Shown one piece after another: positions 32,524 through 43,155 of a DNA stretch of 64,000 nt. This stretch comes from Dolomedes plantarius. Taxonomy: Eukaryota; Arthropoda; Arachnida; Araneae; Dolomedidae. The position numbers and the translations under genes were made by a program. Within the stretch, counting starts at the first letter, position 1. Each line of letters starts with the position of its first letter. Under the pieces are notes generated by a model. That model was not told the DNA's origin and ran no database searches. It saw nothing but the letters and a program-made list of their open reading frames with translations. The DNA lies in contig OU015496.1 of the NCBI GenBank assembly GCA_907164885.2, forward strand, positions 169,620,242 through 169,684,241. The letters are read 5' to 3'.

Positions 32524-33978
32524 TTTAACTATATATATTTTACCAAATTCGTGGTACGGAAAGTTCTTTTTACAGGCGAATTCAAGAAATGAAATAAATA
32601 TGCCAGTTACCACAATTGAAAAACAGAGATTTTTATAGACAGCAAAACTAACATACAATCTTCTTTTAACAAGATACAGCAGTAGACCAGAGTATTCCTA
32701 CTAATCTTCGCTTTGATTCAACAATTTCCAGCTCCTAGGTATTTTTCTTGACAATTTGTGATTTAAAAGAGTTTTAATTAAGAACACATATAACAGTGGA
32801 ACAGATGTATTACACGCACCTCCCTTGGCGACAAAATTTTTTTGACGCCAAATACTCGTCAAAAAAATTTTGTCGCCAAAACAGACCTACGCGGACACTT
32901 TACACTTAAAATAACAAATATACACAAAATATCAATAACAACTCAAATATAAAAATAAATTCAAAACAAACTTACCAATGGCAATAATAAACTTTCAAAA
33001 ACATGTCACAAAACCACAACAGCTACTTTAAAACATACACGAATATATCTAAAAACGGCTGTATTAAAATTCAAAACCTAAACAGAAATGCTCAACCGCT
33101 ACTTTAAAACACGCAAAAATATCTAAAAACAGCTGTATTAAACTTCAAAACCTCAGCAGAAATACTCAACCACTTATTTAAAACATACGCAAATATATCT
33201 AAAAACGGCTATATTAAAATCCAAAACCTAAACAGAAATGCTCAACCGCTACTTTAAAACAAGCAAATATATCAAAAAACGAAGACATTAAACTTCCAAA
33301 AACATTACACATATCCGCAACATCTATTTAAAACATACGCAGATATATCAAAAAACGAAGACATTAAACTTCCAAAAACATTACAGAAATCCTAAACCGC
33401 TACTATGAAACGCCAACAAAACTATCGAACACCGGTATATTAAACTTCCAAAAACACTACACAATACCATAACACCTATTCAGGGTTGCAACAAAAAACA
33501 AACATCACGCCAAATCGCATGGCTGCCAGACCAAACAAAAAAAAAATCGCTAAAAATAAAAAAAATCGCCAAACATAAAAAAATCGCCAAATTGAAAAAG
33601 GTGCGTGAAACACATCTGTACCATAACGGTTAGCAAGTGAAAATATACAATCTTTCACAACTATATCAAGGCCTCCGAAATCTATGCCAAGGTCTCCCGT
33701 CACATCCGTCACGATAAAATACCTAAATAATCACAATCACCTATCTCTTCAAGGATAAAGCTTGAATTGAATTCTTATTCTAAAAACCTATTTAACTCGC
33801 AAAACAAAACAAAACCGCTCAACTAAACCCATTTTCACACAATTGACCGAAATCCGCAATTATTACTTTCTCCATGGTAGACGTGTGAGCGTGCTTAAAC
33901 CATGGTTTTTAATTCACGAGAACTCCTGAACAACGCGCGCTTGCGATAACAGGCCAAATTGGCCCCAAACACGTAACA
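32524..33978. other. Unassigned block inside MITE copy 2
   Basis: This 1.45 kb separates the two MITE halves after the Tc1. No coding capacity was seen. It hosts the GGWACAGATG element copy A. The GC-richer stretch 33880-33970 is unassigned. Confidence 0.4.
32798..33622. mobile_element. GGWACAGATG element, copy A (possibly Merlin-like MITE)
   Basis: Left end GGAACAGATGTATTACACGC and inverted right end GGTACAGATGTGTTTCACGC, both reaching GCACC, are flanked by 8-bp duplications ATAACAGT/ATAACGGT. Next to the left end is a perfect 23-bp-arm hairpin (32825-32847 with 32857-32879, 9-base loop). The middle (about 32990-33470) is a series of roughly 75-bp degenerate repeats (CTCAACCGCTACTTTAAAAC at 33091, 33165 and 33241). 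No protein. GG termini with an 8-bp duplication are compatible with Merlin, but the superfamily is uncertain. Confidence 0.82.
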
Positions 33979-34772
33979 TTATGATGAATGAATCAATCAA
34001 ATTTGAAAGGATATATAAAAAAAATTGCTATTAAAAAAGGTAAAATTAAAAAAAATTGAATTGGGAATTTTTTCTTTTAAAATAAACTTTTGGAGGGGGC
34101 CCAACATTCGGGGATCCCTAGGCCCGGACCTACTGGGCCTAATGGAAAATCAGGGCCTGATTTGACCGCCGAGGTAATGCTTGTGCAAAATTTAATATGG
34201 TGTATCATGGCTGCAAAATCTCTCTTTATTTCTTAATTTCTTTATTGTGCTTCTTTTTAGGAACGCTGCTCATTGATGAGATGAAGCTGTCCCCTGTTCT
34301 CGTGTTTGATCAGAGAGAACTTTCGGTAAAAGATTTTACTGATTTGGGAAAGTTCACTCCGAATCATCAAAAATGTGAGAAAGGGGACCACGCTTTAGTG
34401 TTCATGTACCAGCCCTTTAAAGGTAAATGGGTCCAAACGCTGGCATGCTTTCTGAGTACAGGAGCTCCATCTGGTACAGTGCTCCAATATCTGATTATAG
34501 AATGCATCATTCTGCTGGAGCATTCTGGTTTTCTTGTGGATGCTGTCGTCAGTGATGGAGCAACATGGAACAGGAACATGTGGACCTAATTTGGTATCGG
34601 CTCAGAAAATTTAAGCTGCAGTCATATTTGTGATCCCGGGAGAAGATTGTGGTTCATTTCTGACTTCCCGTATCTTTTTAAGAACATGCGAAAATTCATA
34701 TCTTCTAATATAAAAATTATGGTATATTATTAATTTTCTTTATATTATATCTGCTTTAGACTTTCTGTATTT

Positions 34773-35590
34773 GGTACAGATGTGTTTCACGCACCTTTTT
34801 CAATTTGGCGATTTTTTTTATGTTTGGCGATTTTTTTGTTTGGTCTGGCAGCCATGCGATTTGGCGTGATGTTTGTTTTTTGTTGCAACCCTGAATAGGT
34901 GTTGTGGTATTGTGTAGTGTTTTTGGAAGTTTAATATACCGGTGTTCGATATTTTTGTTGGCGTTTCATAGTAGCGGTTTAGGATTTCTGTAATGTTTTT
35001 GGAAGTTTAATGTCTTCGTTTTTTGATATATCTGAGTATGTTTTAAATAGATGTTGCGGATATGTGTAATGTTTTTGGAAGTTTAATGTCTTCGTTTTTT
35101 GATATATTTGCGTATGTTTTAAAGTAGCGGTTGAGCATTTCTGTTTAGGTTTTGAATTTTAATATAGCCGTTTTTAGATATATTTGCGTATGTTTTAAAT
35201 AAGTGGTTGAGTATTTCTGCTGAGGTTTTGAAGTTTAATACAGCTGTTTTTAGATATTTTTGCGTGTTTTAAAGTAGCGGTTGAGCATTTCTGTTTATGT
35301 TTTGAATTTTAATACAGCCGTTTTTAGATATATTCGTGTATGTTTCAAAGTAGCTGTTGTGGTTTTGTGACATGTTTTTGAAAGTTTATTATTGCCATTG
35401 GTAAGTTTGTTTTGAATTTATTTTTATATTTGAGTTGTTATTGATATTTTGTGTATATTTGTTATTTTAAGTGTAAAATGTCCGCGTAGGCCTGTTTTGG
35501 CGACAAGTTGGAGACAAAATTTTTTTGACGAGTATTTGGCGTCAAAAAAATTTTGTCGCCAAGGGAGGTGCGTGTAATACATCTGTTCCC
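34773..35590. mobile_element. GGWACAGATG element, copy B, inverted relative to A
   Basis: Same element as copy A in opposite orientation. It is bordered by a perfect 8-bp duplication CTGTATTT (34765-34772 and 35591-35598), so it inserted independently rather than by inversion. It interrupts an intron of the P-type transposase. The hairpin has an 11-bp insertion here (AAGTTGGAGAC region near 35502). Confidence 0.9.
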
Positions 35591-36093
35591 TGTATTTAAA
35601 TGATGAGACTTCTATATTCTATGATTCTTTCAGACTCATGAAGGTCTTATTGATACAAAATGTTGGGAAGGCAGTTATGGAAATGGATAACCCAAAGGGC
35701 TTCAATCTGAAAGCTTGTCCCAATCTTTCTTGGGATTCAATTTATCCCAAATTTTTCCAAAAGATGAATGTGAAAATGGCATTTCATATATGTTTTAAAT
35801 TGATCTTAAGGGTTTACTTTAGACGACTGCAATTCACCTGTTTGCTATAGTTCTTTACAATTAACATAATTTTTTTCATTTAGTTCTTCAGTAACAGTAT
35901 TGCTGCAGCCATAGAGATGTATAAAGATGACCATTTGTCACTGGAAAACTGTGGCCATTGTATAAAGTTTATTAAAATTGTGGATGCAGCCATTGGTGAT
36001 GTGACGTTTGGTTCTTTTGTACTATAGACTTCAGGTGTTGAACAACATAAACATTTATTGGGAATTAGAAAACAAAATATTTATCACAAGAGA

Positions 36094-36175
36094 CTGAGAT
36101 GCCCTACTCGACGATCTCAGGATCTCAGATCTATTCGACGATCTCAGGAGATGCCCTACTCGGCGATCCCGGCGA
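36094..36175. repeat. Short GATCTCAGG-type direct repeats
   Basis: GAGATGCCCTACTCGACGAT occurs twice with CGACGATCTCAGGA copies between, a small local expansion. Confidence 0.75.
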
Positions 36176-36434
36176 AGTTAAATTGTACATAACTGGTTCC
36201 TTGTCTTAAATACAACCTAAAATACATATTCCATCATATTGACTAAAAATATATAGAAGTTGCCATCTTCAGTTATTGTAAAATACGAATAATACAAAAT
36301 ATAATATCACACGTGCAAACAATCTCAGGTGCAGGAATCTAGTAAATATTATATTACGTCATAGTGGTAGGCTGAATTTCAAACATCACAGATGCCATGA
36401 GTTCGAAAGATATACCTGCAGCATTAAAGTTAAA

Positions 36435-36610
36435 GGGCCTGTTCACATAGGAGTCCGTTGCGGGGCGTTAAAGTATTGAAATATATTTAACCAATGACAA
36501 ACCTCCAAACGATTAGCAATGAAATTTTTAACGCCTATGATTGGTTTATTTTCGTCTCAACGCCATCTTTCCCTTAACGCTACGCAACGGACTCCTATGT
36601 GAACAGGCCC
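36435..36610. mobile_element. 176-bp MITE, GGGCCTGTTCAC termini
   Basis: Inverted ends GGGCCTGTTCACATAGGAGT and complement with about 28 matching bases. AAA flanks both sides, so a 3-bp duplication (PIF/Harbinger style) is possible but not proven in this AT-rich site. The same end occurs at 28250. Confidence 0.85.
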
Positions 36611-36722
36611 AAACTCTCCTGGACATGAGGGGATTTAACAGAATATCCGTAGTGTGCAAAATGACTAAAATTAATTTTAATTAAAAATATAATGATGCCT
36701 TTTTTTCTATTTCTAACATTTA

Positions 36723-37928
36723 CACTCAAGAGCCAAAACATTATGACCACCCCTACATTTTGCAATGAATTCGCCTGGATGACGTGGAAGGCACGTGATC
36801 AAGTGGAAGTGGTATTTAACTGCTGCTGGAGAGTCTGAAGAATCATTCTTTCACTTACTTCTGTGTGTGATGGGAAAGGCTGCGGATCTAAGCGACTTTG
36901 ATAGAGGGCAGATTGTAATGGCTCGAATGCTCGGAACAAGTATTTCCGAAACTGCACGACTCGTGGGTTGTTCGCGACCTACAGTTGTTAGTACTTATGC
37001 AAAGTGGATGAATGACGGTGAAACCAGCAGTAGACGACATGGTGTTGGACGTCCACACGCTATCAAAGAAAAAGGTCGTCGGAGACTGTCTCGCATGGTG
37101 AAGCAAAACCGGAGCCAGACAGTGGCTCAGCTGACAGCCCAATACAATGCAGGGCCAAGTAGAATAGTATCGCAGCACACTATTCAGCGGACACTGTTGG
37201 ATATGGGGCTACGCAGCAAACGTCCCCCTTGTGTGCCTTTGCTGACCAAGCGTCATCGCCAACTGCGCCTGCGCTGGGCCCGGGAACATCGCGAGTGGTC
37301 CATGGATCAGTGGGAGAGAGTTGCCTGGTCAGATGAATCACGGTTTGTCATTCATCACGCCGATAGCCGTGTCAGGATACGCCGTCTTCCAGGCCTCAAT
37401 GTACAGTAGGTCATACACAGGCCGGTGGTGGCGGTATTATGCTTTGGGGGACGTTCTCTTGGGCGTCTCTGGGACCCGTGGTTGTGGTAGAGCAGACCAT
37501 GAATGCTACAGGGTATCTGAACATCATTGCGGACCAGTTGCACCCTTACATGGCCTCTGTTTTTCCAGCTGGAAATGGAATGTTCCAACAGGACAACGCC
37601 CCGTGTCACAAGGCTAAAATTGTGTTGGAATGGTTCCAGGAACATGATGCTGAATTCCAGTTAATGTCCTGGCCGCCTAACTCATCGGATCTCAATCCGA
37701 TCGAACACATTTTGGATGTCATGGGACGGCAGCTCAGAGTTCAAAGACCACCAATTCGCAATATCTCGGATTTGCGTGACCGTTGCTTAAACATCTGGTA
37801 CAATCTGTCTCCGGCCATCTACCAAGGACTTGTGGCATCCATGCCAAGGCGGGTTGAAGCTGTGTTGCGCGCCAAAGGTGGGCCAACTCGTTATTGACAG
37901 GTGGTCATAATGTTTTGGCTCTTGAGTG
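36723..37928 (+). mobile_element. Tc1-like element, nearly intact
   Basis: Perfect inverted ends CACTCAAGAGCCAAAACATT and complement with TA at 36721-36722 and 37929-37930. The 1206-bp body has one transposase with a frameshift. It splits an intron-like gap of the P-type transposase. Confidence 0.95.
36870..37897 (+). pseudogene. Tc1-like transposase (DD34E), one frameshift
   Basis: I prefer ATG 36870 ([20 protein letters not shown]) over the upstream in-frame ATG at 36795 because it aligns with the start of the relative at 17702. The helix-turn-helix ([20 protein letters not shown]) leads to GVGRPHAI. The core has VAWSDESRF (first Asp), then a stop at about 37410 with the frame lost by one base, then FQQDNAPCHKAK (second Asp) and SSDLNPIEHILD (Glu). 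It ends RAKGGPTRY. Otherwise full length. Confidence 0.93.
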
Positions 37929-38510
37929 TATAACCGGCAGTATATGTTTAACATTTTAGGCAATTGAAGAAATTCTAAATTATGTAATAAAGTGGGAGGA
38001 GTTCACTAAAGAGAGATATTATAAATTCTTATCGAATTCAACAACTACAGGTCTCAAAGTAACCTTAAAAGGCACACTGGAGATTATGACGTATTTAACT
38101 AAAGACTGTGGTTTTTCCTATTTAATGACAGCTAGACTGAACCAGGATGCTTTAGACGTTGGTTTTTTTTATTAAGGTTTTTAATTTTGGCTTATGTGTT
38201 ATATTTTTGATTCCTTGTCAGTATTTTAAAATTATTTTAAAATGTTAAAATATTTTAGTATGAAATCAAATTATAGCACATAAAAATAAAGGTCATTTAA
38301 AAATAGAAAACAATGATTTAAAACAATATGAAAGTACATTGCAATTCTTGGATAATTTATTGGTTCTCATGTTACAAAGTTTTTACTTTTTCAGAGATTT
38401 TTTTCGTATCATGCGTCATGCTTGTGGGAGTAACGACCATCCCGACTCCTCTACGTTTCTCCAGCTGTATAACCTTTTAAGTACATATTCTTTGGTCAAG
38501 CCCCCTAAAG

Positions 38511-38971
38511 CAGTGCTCCCCAACCTTTCTATCACCGCGGATCGGTCAACGTTTGATAATTTTACCACGGCCCGCTGAGGGAGGACGTTGATTGTTTATA
38601 TTTTTCATTGTTTTGATTTAATAAATGATGTGATTATAATTTTGATGTATAAATGACGTTACGATTATTTATTGTTCAATAAAAACTCGTTTTATTTGTT
38701 TCGTTTTTTTTTCTTTCTTTCAGGAAAGCGCATTTATTTTCAATTTTATGACTGCAATTTTATTTCATAATCTTGAAATGTTTACTAAACAATAAAATAA
38801 TTTAAAATAGTAACAAGATTTCTTCTGTTACAAAGGTATAGATTGGCACAAACCCGAGAGAAATATACCACAGTAAATGAAATGGAAATAATTTAATGTC
38901 CCTTGGGCGGCCCGGTACCATTTGATCCACGGACCGGTACCGGTCCGCGGCCCGGGGGTTGGGGACCACTG
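38511..38971. mobile_element. 461-bp hAT MITE (CAGTGNTCCCCAACC termini)
   Basis: Ends CAGTGCTCCCCAACC and GGTTGGGGACCACTG within the perfect 8-bp duplication CCCTAAAG (38503-38510, 38972-38979). Subterminal GC-rich repeats (CGGTACCGGTCCGCGGCCCG) flank an AT-rich middle. It sits inside a P-transposase exon, between the LVKPPK and SNVAG coding segments. Confidence 0.95.
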
Positions 38972-39250
38972 CCCTAAAGGATCCAATGTTGCAGGGGAAG
39001 AATATATTACAGCCTTCCTTAATTGAAGAGACCATGAGATCTTCAGATAAGAAGATAGAATGGGCTGAATGGCTTGTTAAAATTATTGACAAGGGACTTA
39101 CAGATGAAGTCATACCTGCCGTGGTTAATGAGATTGATGACCACGATTATTTAATGATATCGTCTTCAGATTTCATAATAAATTATGTTGCTGGTTATGT
39201 TGTTATGAGTATCAGCAGATTTTCTAAATGTGACCAATGCATACAAAAAT

Positions 39251-39358
39251 TAACCACTATAAACAGCAATACTGATCAAAATAATTTTTTTTTTTTAAGT
39301 AAAGGTTCTTTACTTTTAAAAAAATTATTTTGATCAGTATTGCTGTTTATAGTGGTTA
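39251..39358. repeat. 108-bp near-perfect palindrome within P-type coding sequence
   Basis: The coding stretch TAACCACTATAAACAGCAAT (39251 on) is repeated in inverse at 39318-39358. The centre is also palindromic (AAGTAAAG-GTT-CTTTACTT). P-transposase coding similarity resumes after it, so the right arm is an inverted copy added to the gene. Confidence 0.9.
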
Positions 39359-39622
39359 GATATTCAGATTTGTTTTTAAAAGTCATTAATATTCTAGAAA
39401 TTGCAATAATCAAAACACTAAATTTTAATAAGCTAAATAACAAATTAATTTTTCAAGTGATAAAAGAAATACTGGTCCTCCTATGCCAGTAATAGGTTGC
39501 AATGAGCAACATAACATTAATTTAATTCAAAATGTTATCAACTTTTTTCTAATTACGCGCATGCATTTTATATACAAACAAGAAAACAAAATTCTCAACT
39601 CTGTGCTAATGTTAAAAAATTA

Positions 39623-42229
39623 AGAAAACATTCAAAATTATAAATCACAATATTTATTACTAAATTTAAGCTTTTATTTTATATTGCTTTTGAATTGAAA
39701 TATTCTACTCACTTAATAATTTTAACTGAATAATAGCTTTTATTATACCATTAAAATTAACTACGATATTAAATCTAACTGTATTCCTATTCAATTTGTA
39801 AAGTTATTCCCTTCTCAATATCAATAAATACTTTTGTAAATATCTGTAAAACCTGTCATGTATAATTATTTGTTCAAATTTATCTATAGTAAATTGTATA
39901 TCAAGCATTTAATTTTTATTTTATAATAATGTATTAATAGTGTATATTGTTAGTTTCAATTCTTTATAATTATGAAATACTTTTCTTCTATTCAACATAT
40001 TTTGTGGTTATGGCAAACAAAGATACATGTCTGAGCTAAAGCCATCATTTTTTTTAATTGCTCACAGAAATAAAATATTTCCACCATGAAAACTTCATAA
40101 AACTGATGAATATGCTGGAACCTTAATATAGAATTTAATCACTATTAAATTAGTTTCGGTAAGTAAATAAGCTTTCATTGTATAATATTGCCACTATAAA
40201 TGCTTACGCAAAATGTGTTGTGTATAATTAAAAAAAAAAAAATCCGGTCTTTTTACTGGGAGTACAGTGAAACCCATACTTTGTAAAAATGCAAAAATAT
40301 AGCTGATTTGTCCTTGTCAATGTTATTTGGAGTTTTTTTCTTTTTAATTCGCTGAAAAAATTTGTATTCAGTAATTTACCAACTTGACGGTTATACCTCC
40401 AGTTTTAAAAAGTGTGATCTGATGTGCTTTGATTGATTTTTTTCCAAAGGAAGATAATTAAAAGTTTTGTGTGATTAAATACAGAATTGACTTCCTATTT
40501 TATTAGCGCTGATTAGAATTTATTTGTGATTACTAATAGAAAATGTTGTTTTTCTTTTTAAAGGCTGTTATGTATGATGCCTTATTCATACTTATCTGCA
40601 AATAAAAATATTTTTATATTACTATGTGTGTATGTGTTTTGGTTAATCAGTAGTATTTCTCGCAATTTTTTTTCAATAAAAGATTTTTTTCACAATTTTT
40701 TTCTGCAATTTCATTTCCTTAATTATTCAATTATTGCAAAATTCTGAACTCATTTATGCTGGAACTAATACAAAATTATTCTGAATATGTTTATATAATG
40801 AAGTATGACTCTTCATGTGTCAGATGTTTGTCAACTCGTGTTTGGACATTGCATACTATGTAGCTGCAGCTAGTGTAAGCTTTTATATGTGCATGTAACT
40901 AACTAGCTCTAGAAAATGATGTATCATAATTTACTCATTTCCTTTAATGAGGGAGATCATCTTAAAACCTTCAAAATACTAAATTTTTTATTATGAAGAA
41001 TGGAATATAAGGAATCTTATAAAAAATGAGGTCGATACTACAATTAGAACCGATTTTATGGCCAAATGTATAAATCTAATAGTAAAGTAATTTATAGAAA
41101 ATTTAAACTTGCTTTTAATTAAATTGCTTTTTCTAAAAACTGTTATTTTGAAACTTGTATGCACTATTTCTTCAAAACTAATCGTCACAAATTGCTAAAA
41201 TTTTGTATATATGTATATCTTGCATGTTTATACAATTTCTACCTAAATTTAGGTAAGTGCATATTACAATTTTTAATTGCAGAATTTTTTTTTTAATTTT
41301 ATATTTTTTTTTGTACATTACAATACATTTGCCTGAAAAAAAATTTTATGTGAAATATGGTAACTATTTTAGGTGTAGATTAAAGTATAACCTATGGATA
41401 GAATAGATACAAATAATTTAATATATATTAGTTATCTTATAGTTTTTTTAAAAAATCTGCACATTGCATTGATCTAAGATTCACTATTCATAAAACATTT
41501 TTTTCCTAAAATAATTTCTAATAATCTCCCAACAATTCTGTTTTTGTTTTCTAAGATAAAACTTTGTACAATTCACCCTAAAAAATTGGTTTAAATTAAT
41601 TACAAATTAACTGTTTGACAACACATTAAGCTTGGTAGTAAAATCAGTGTATTTTTGCCCGTGTAAAGGTGATTTCCCCCCTTAAGAATTTTAATGAAGT
41701 TTAGCAAAAAAACAGTTCAAATAAATATTTTGAATGAAGATAAACAATTATTAAGTTGAGTAAATAAATTCATATTAAAAACGCACTAAAAAACTGTTTT
41801 CTCTTGAAAAATACGAAAAATCCATATTAAAGCGTATGGTTTCCGTGTTAAAACGGAGGAACTATCGGCGCGCGCGCTACCTAGTAGTGGCAACCAAATG
41901 GGAGACACTTTTTTAACACAGAGCTACTCCGCCTTCTGTAGTTTCATGGTATGTACCTACGCCACCGGCAGTGGCATACGCTGTGGGAGGGGAGTGTAGT
42001 ATATTATTATCACAGTGGCAACACTATTTTACAACGGTCGTTTTGGCAACAAGACCGAAAGTTTTATCATCGTAAGATGACTGCTATGTCTGTTGTGCAC
42101 GTGTGTTGTTAATGTTGATTAAAGCTTATGTTAAGTTTAAAGATAAGGAATGTTTAGTTAACTCGACTCACATTACAATTTAATCAACATTAATTTTACT
42201 TGTTCTGCATTCCTTACGAGGGATCAGCT
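39623..42229. other. AT-rich intergenic DNA, nothing recognised
   Basis: Long AT-rich stretch with an A-run near 40230 and no coding or repeat termini supported. A GC-rich patch at 41860-41880 ends CTACCTAGT, resembling a Helitron 3' end, but no matching start was found. The short inverted repeat AATGTTGATTAAA/TTTAATCAACATT at 42112-42190 may belong to the retrotransposon that follows. Confidence 0.4.
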
Positions 42230-43155
42230 CTTTATACCTGAAAAGTTTGACGTCGATCCCACGAGTGTTGGCGCAGTGACTAAATGAAAGCACTGGAAAC
42301 GAACTTTTTCAAACTTCTTACGTTAAATTCCTATCATAACGGAAACAAGTAAATTCCCGCTCCTATGCAATTACGTTTCTTCAAATGTGTTCCTGTATAT
42401 TAACGATTCGACAGACTATGATGCTGCAATTACTGTTTTGGACTCAATCTACGTTATGAAACGAAATTAAATTTTCGCAAGACATTGCCTAGCCTCTAGA
42501 ATGCAAGAAACTGGTGAATCTGTTACTGAATTTTTACAAACACTCAAGCAACTTAGCAAGGATTGTAACTTTAAAGCGGTGACTGCAGATCAATACAAGA
42601 GTGAGTACATCAGAGACTCGTTTATCCGCGGTTTAAGAAATCCACGTATCAGAGAACGTTTGTTGGAAAATTATACGATTACCTTGGAAAATGCTTTTGA
42701 TCAAGCTAGGACATTGGAACTAGCTGAATCACACTCAGCATCGTACTTGAATGCCTCAAATCCTATTTCTGTAGCTGCCACTGATTTTGCAGACAGGAAT
42801 ATTGAGGATAGTCATTCAACTGCAGCTACGCAGCTTAATCTGGAAAGTGTTTCTTTTGTGGAAATGATGGCCACCTAAGAAGTTTGTGTCCTGCGAAGGA
42901 AATACTGTATAGAAGATGTGGAAAAAAAGGACACTATCAAAAAGTGTGCAAATCTAAACCACAGCGTGTCTCCCACAATCCTGTTGCATCAGTTCACACA
43001 TTAGCTACAGTGTCGGTCTCACCTAGTTGTCTGCAAAAGTCTATGACTGAAATACAAATTAATGGGATAGAATTGAATGCCCTTATTGACACTGGTAGTT
43101 CGCTCAGCTTTATAAATCAATGTTTCGTTAAAAGGTGTAACATAGAAGTGAAACC
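42230..43155 (+). pseudogene. Ty3/gypsy Gag to protease fragment
   Basis: Gag-like text begins KFDVDPTSVGAVTKWKHWKR near 42240 and continues, with shifts, to ESVTEFLQTLKQLSKDCNF, YIRDSFIRGLRNPRIRERLL and AFDQARTLELA (42501-42878). Two zinc knuckles follow (CFFCGNDGHLRSLCP and CGKKGHYQKVC), then the aspartic protease motif ALIDTGSSLSFI. Similarity stops near 43155, where an oppositely oriented element begins. No LTR or pol is attached. A particle-forming and maturation unit of a retrotransposon, here decayed. Confidence 0.88.

Larger units (their letters stand above)
30972..34159. mobile_element. 504-bp-family hAT MITE, copy 2, split by later insertions
   Basis: Left part 30972-31292 and right part about 33979-34159 align with the MITE at 16764-17267. 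Borders carry an 8-bp duplication with one mismatch (ATCTGACC at 30964-30971, ATTTGACC at 34160-34167). The middle holds a Tc1 (31294-32523) and a 1.45-kb block of other sequence with its own inserted element. It inserted in an exon of the P-type transposase. Confidence 0.9.
25417..39622 (+). pseudogene. P-element-like (THAP9-like) transposase, shattered by nested insertions
   Basis: Segments in order on the + strand: THAP zinc-finger exon 25417-25523 (MPTCFAPCC, stop at codon 14); 30140-30255 (LLNVDVYDVESLSFLLQRV); coiled-coil exon 30334-30551 (CSACC, stop, MKRKNDFKRKKELRL); 30617-30971 joining 34160-34173 (YSRQWIYECLL, LPSPHTLMNYI); 34261-34721 (LLIDEMKLSPVLVF, VSDGATWNRNM); 35635-35790 (FNLKACPNLSWDSIYP, KMNVKMAFH); 35884-36026 (SNSIAAAIEMYKDDH); 37960-38160 (TTTGLKVTLKGTLEIMTYLT); 38396-38510 joining 38980-39250 (RHACGSNDHPDSSTFLQLYN, FIINYVAGYVV); and 39359-39622 (MPVIGCNEQHNINLIQNVIN). 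Several junctions keep GT-AG introns. P transposase uses GTP as cofactor and leaves 8-bp duplications. Stops, a coding-strand palindrome and a MITE inside an exon make this copy dead. Confidence 0.85.

Noticed and set aside
41860..41880. Helitron 3' end (GC-rich hairpin then CTAGT)
   Set aside because: The hairpin is only a GCGC run and no corresponding TC start could be located.
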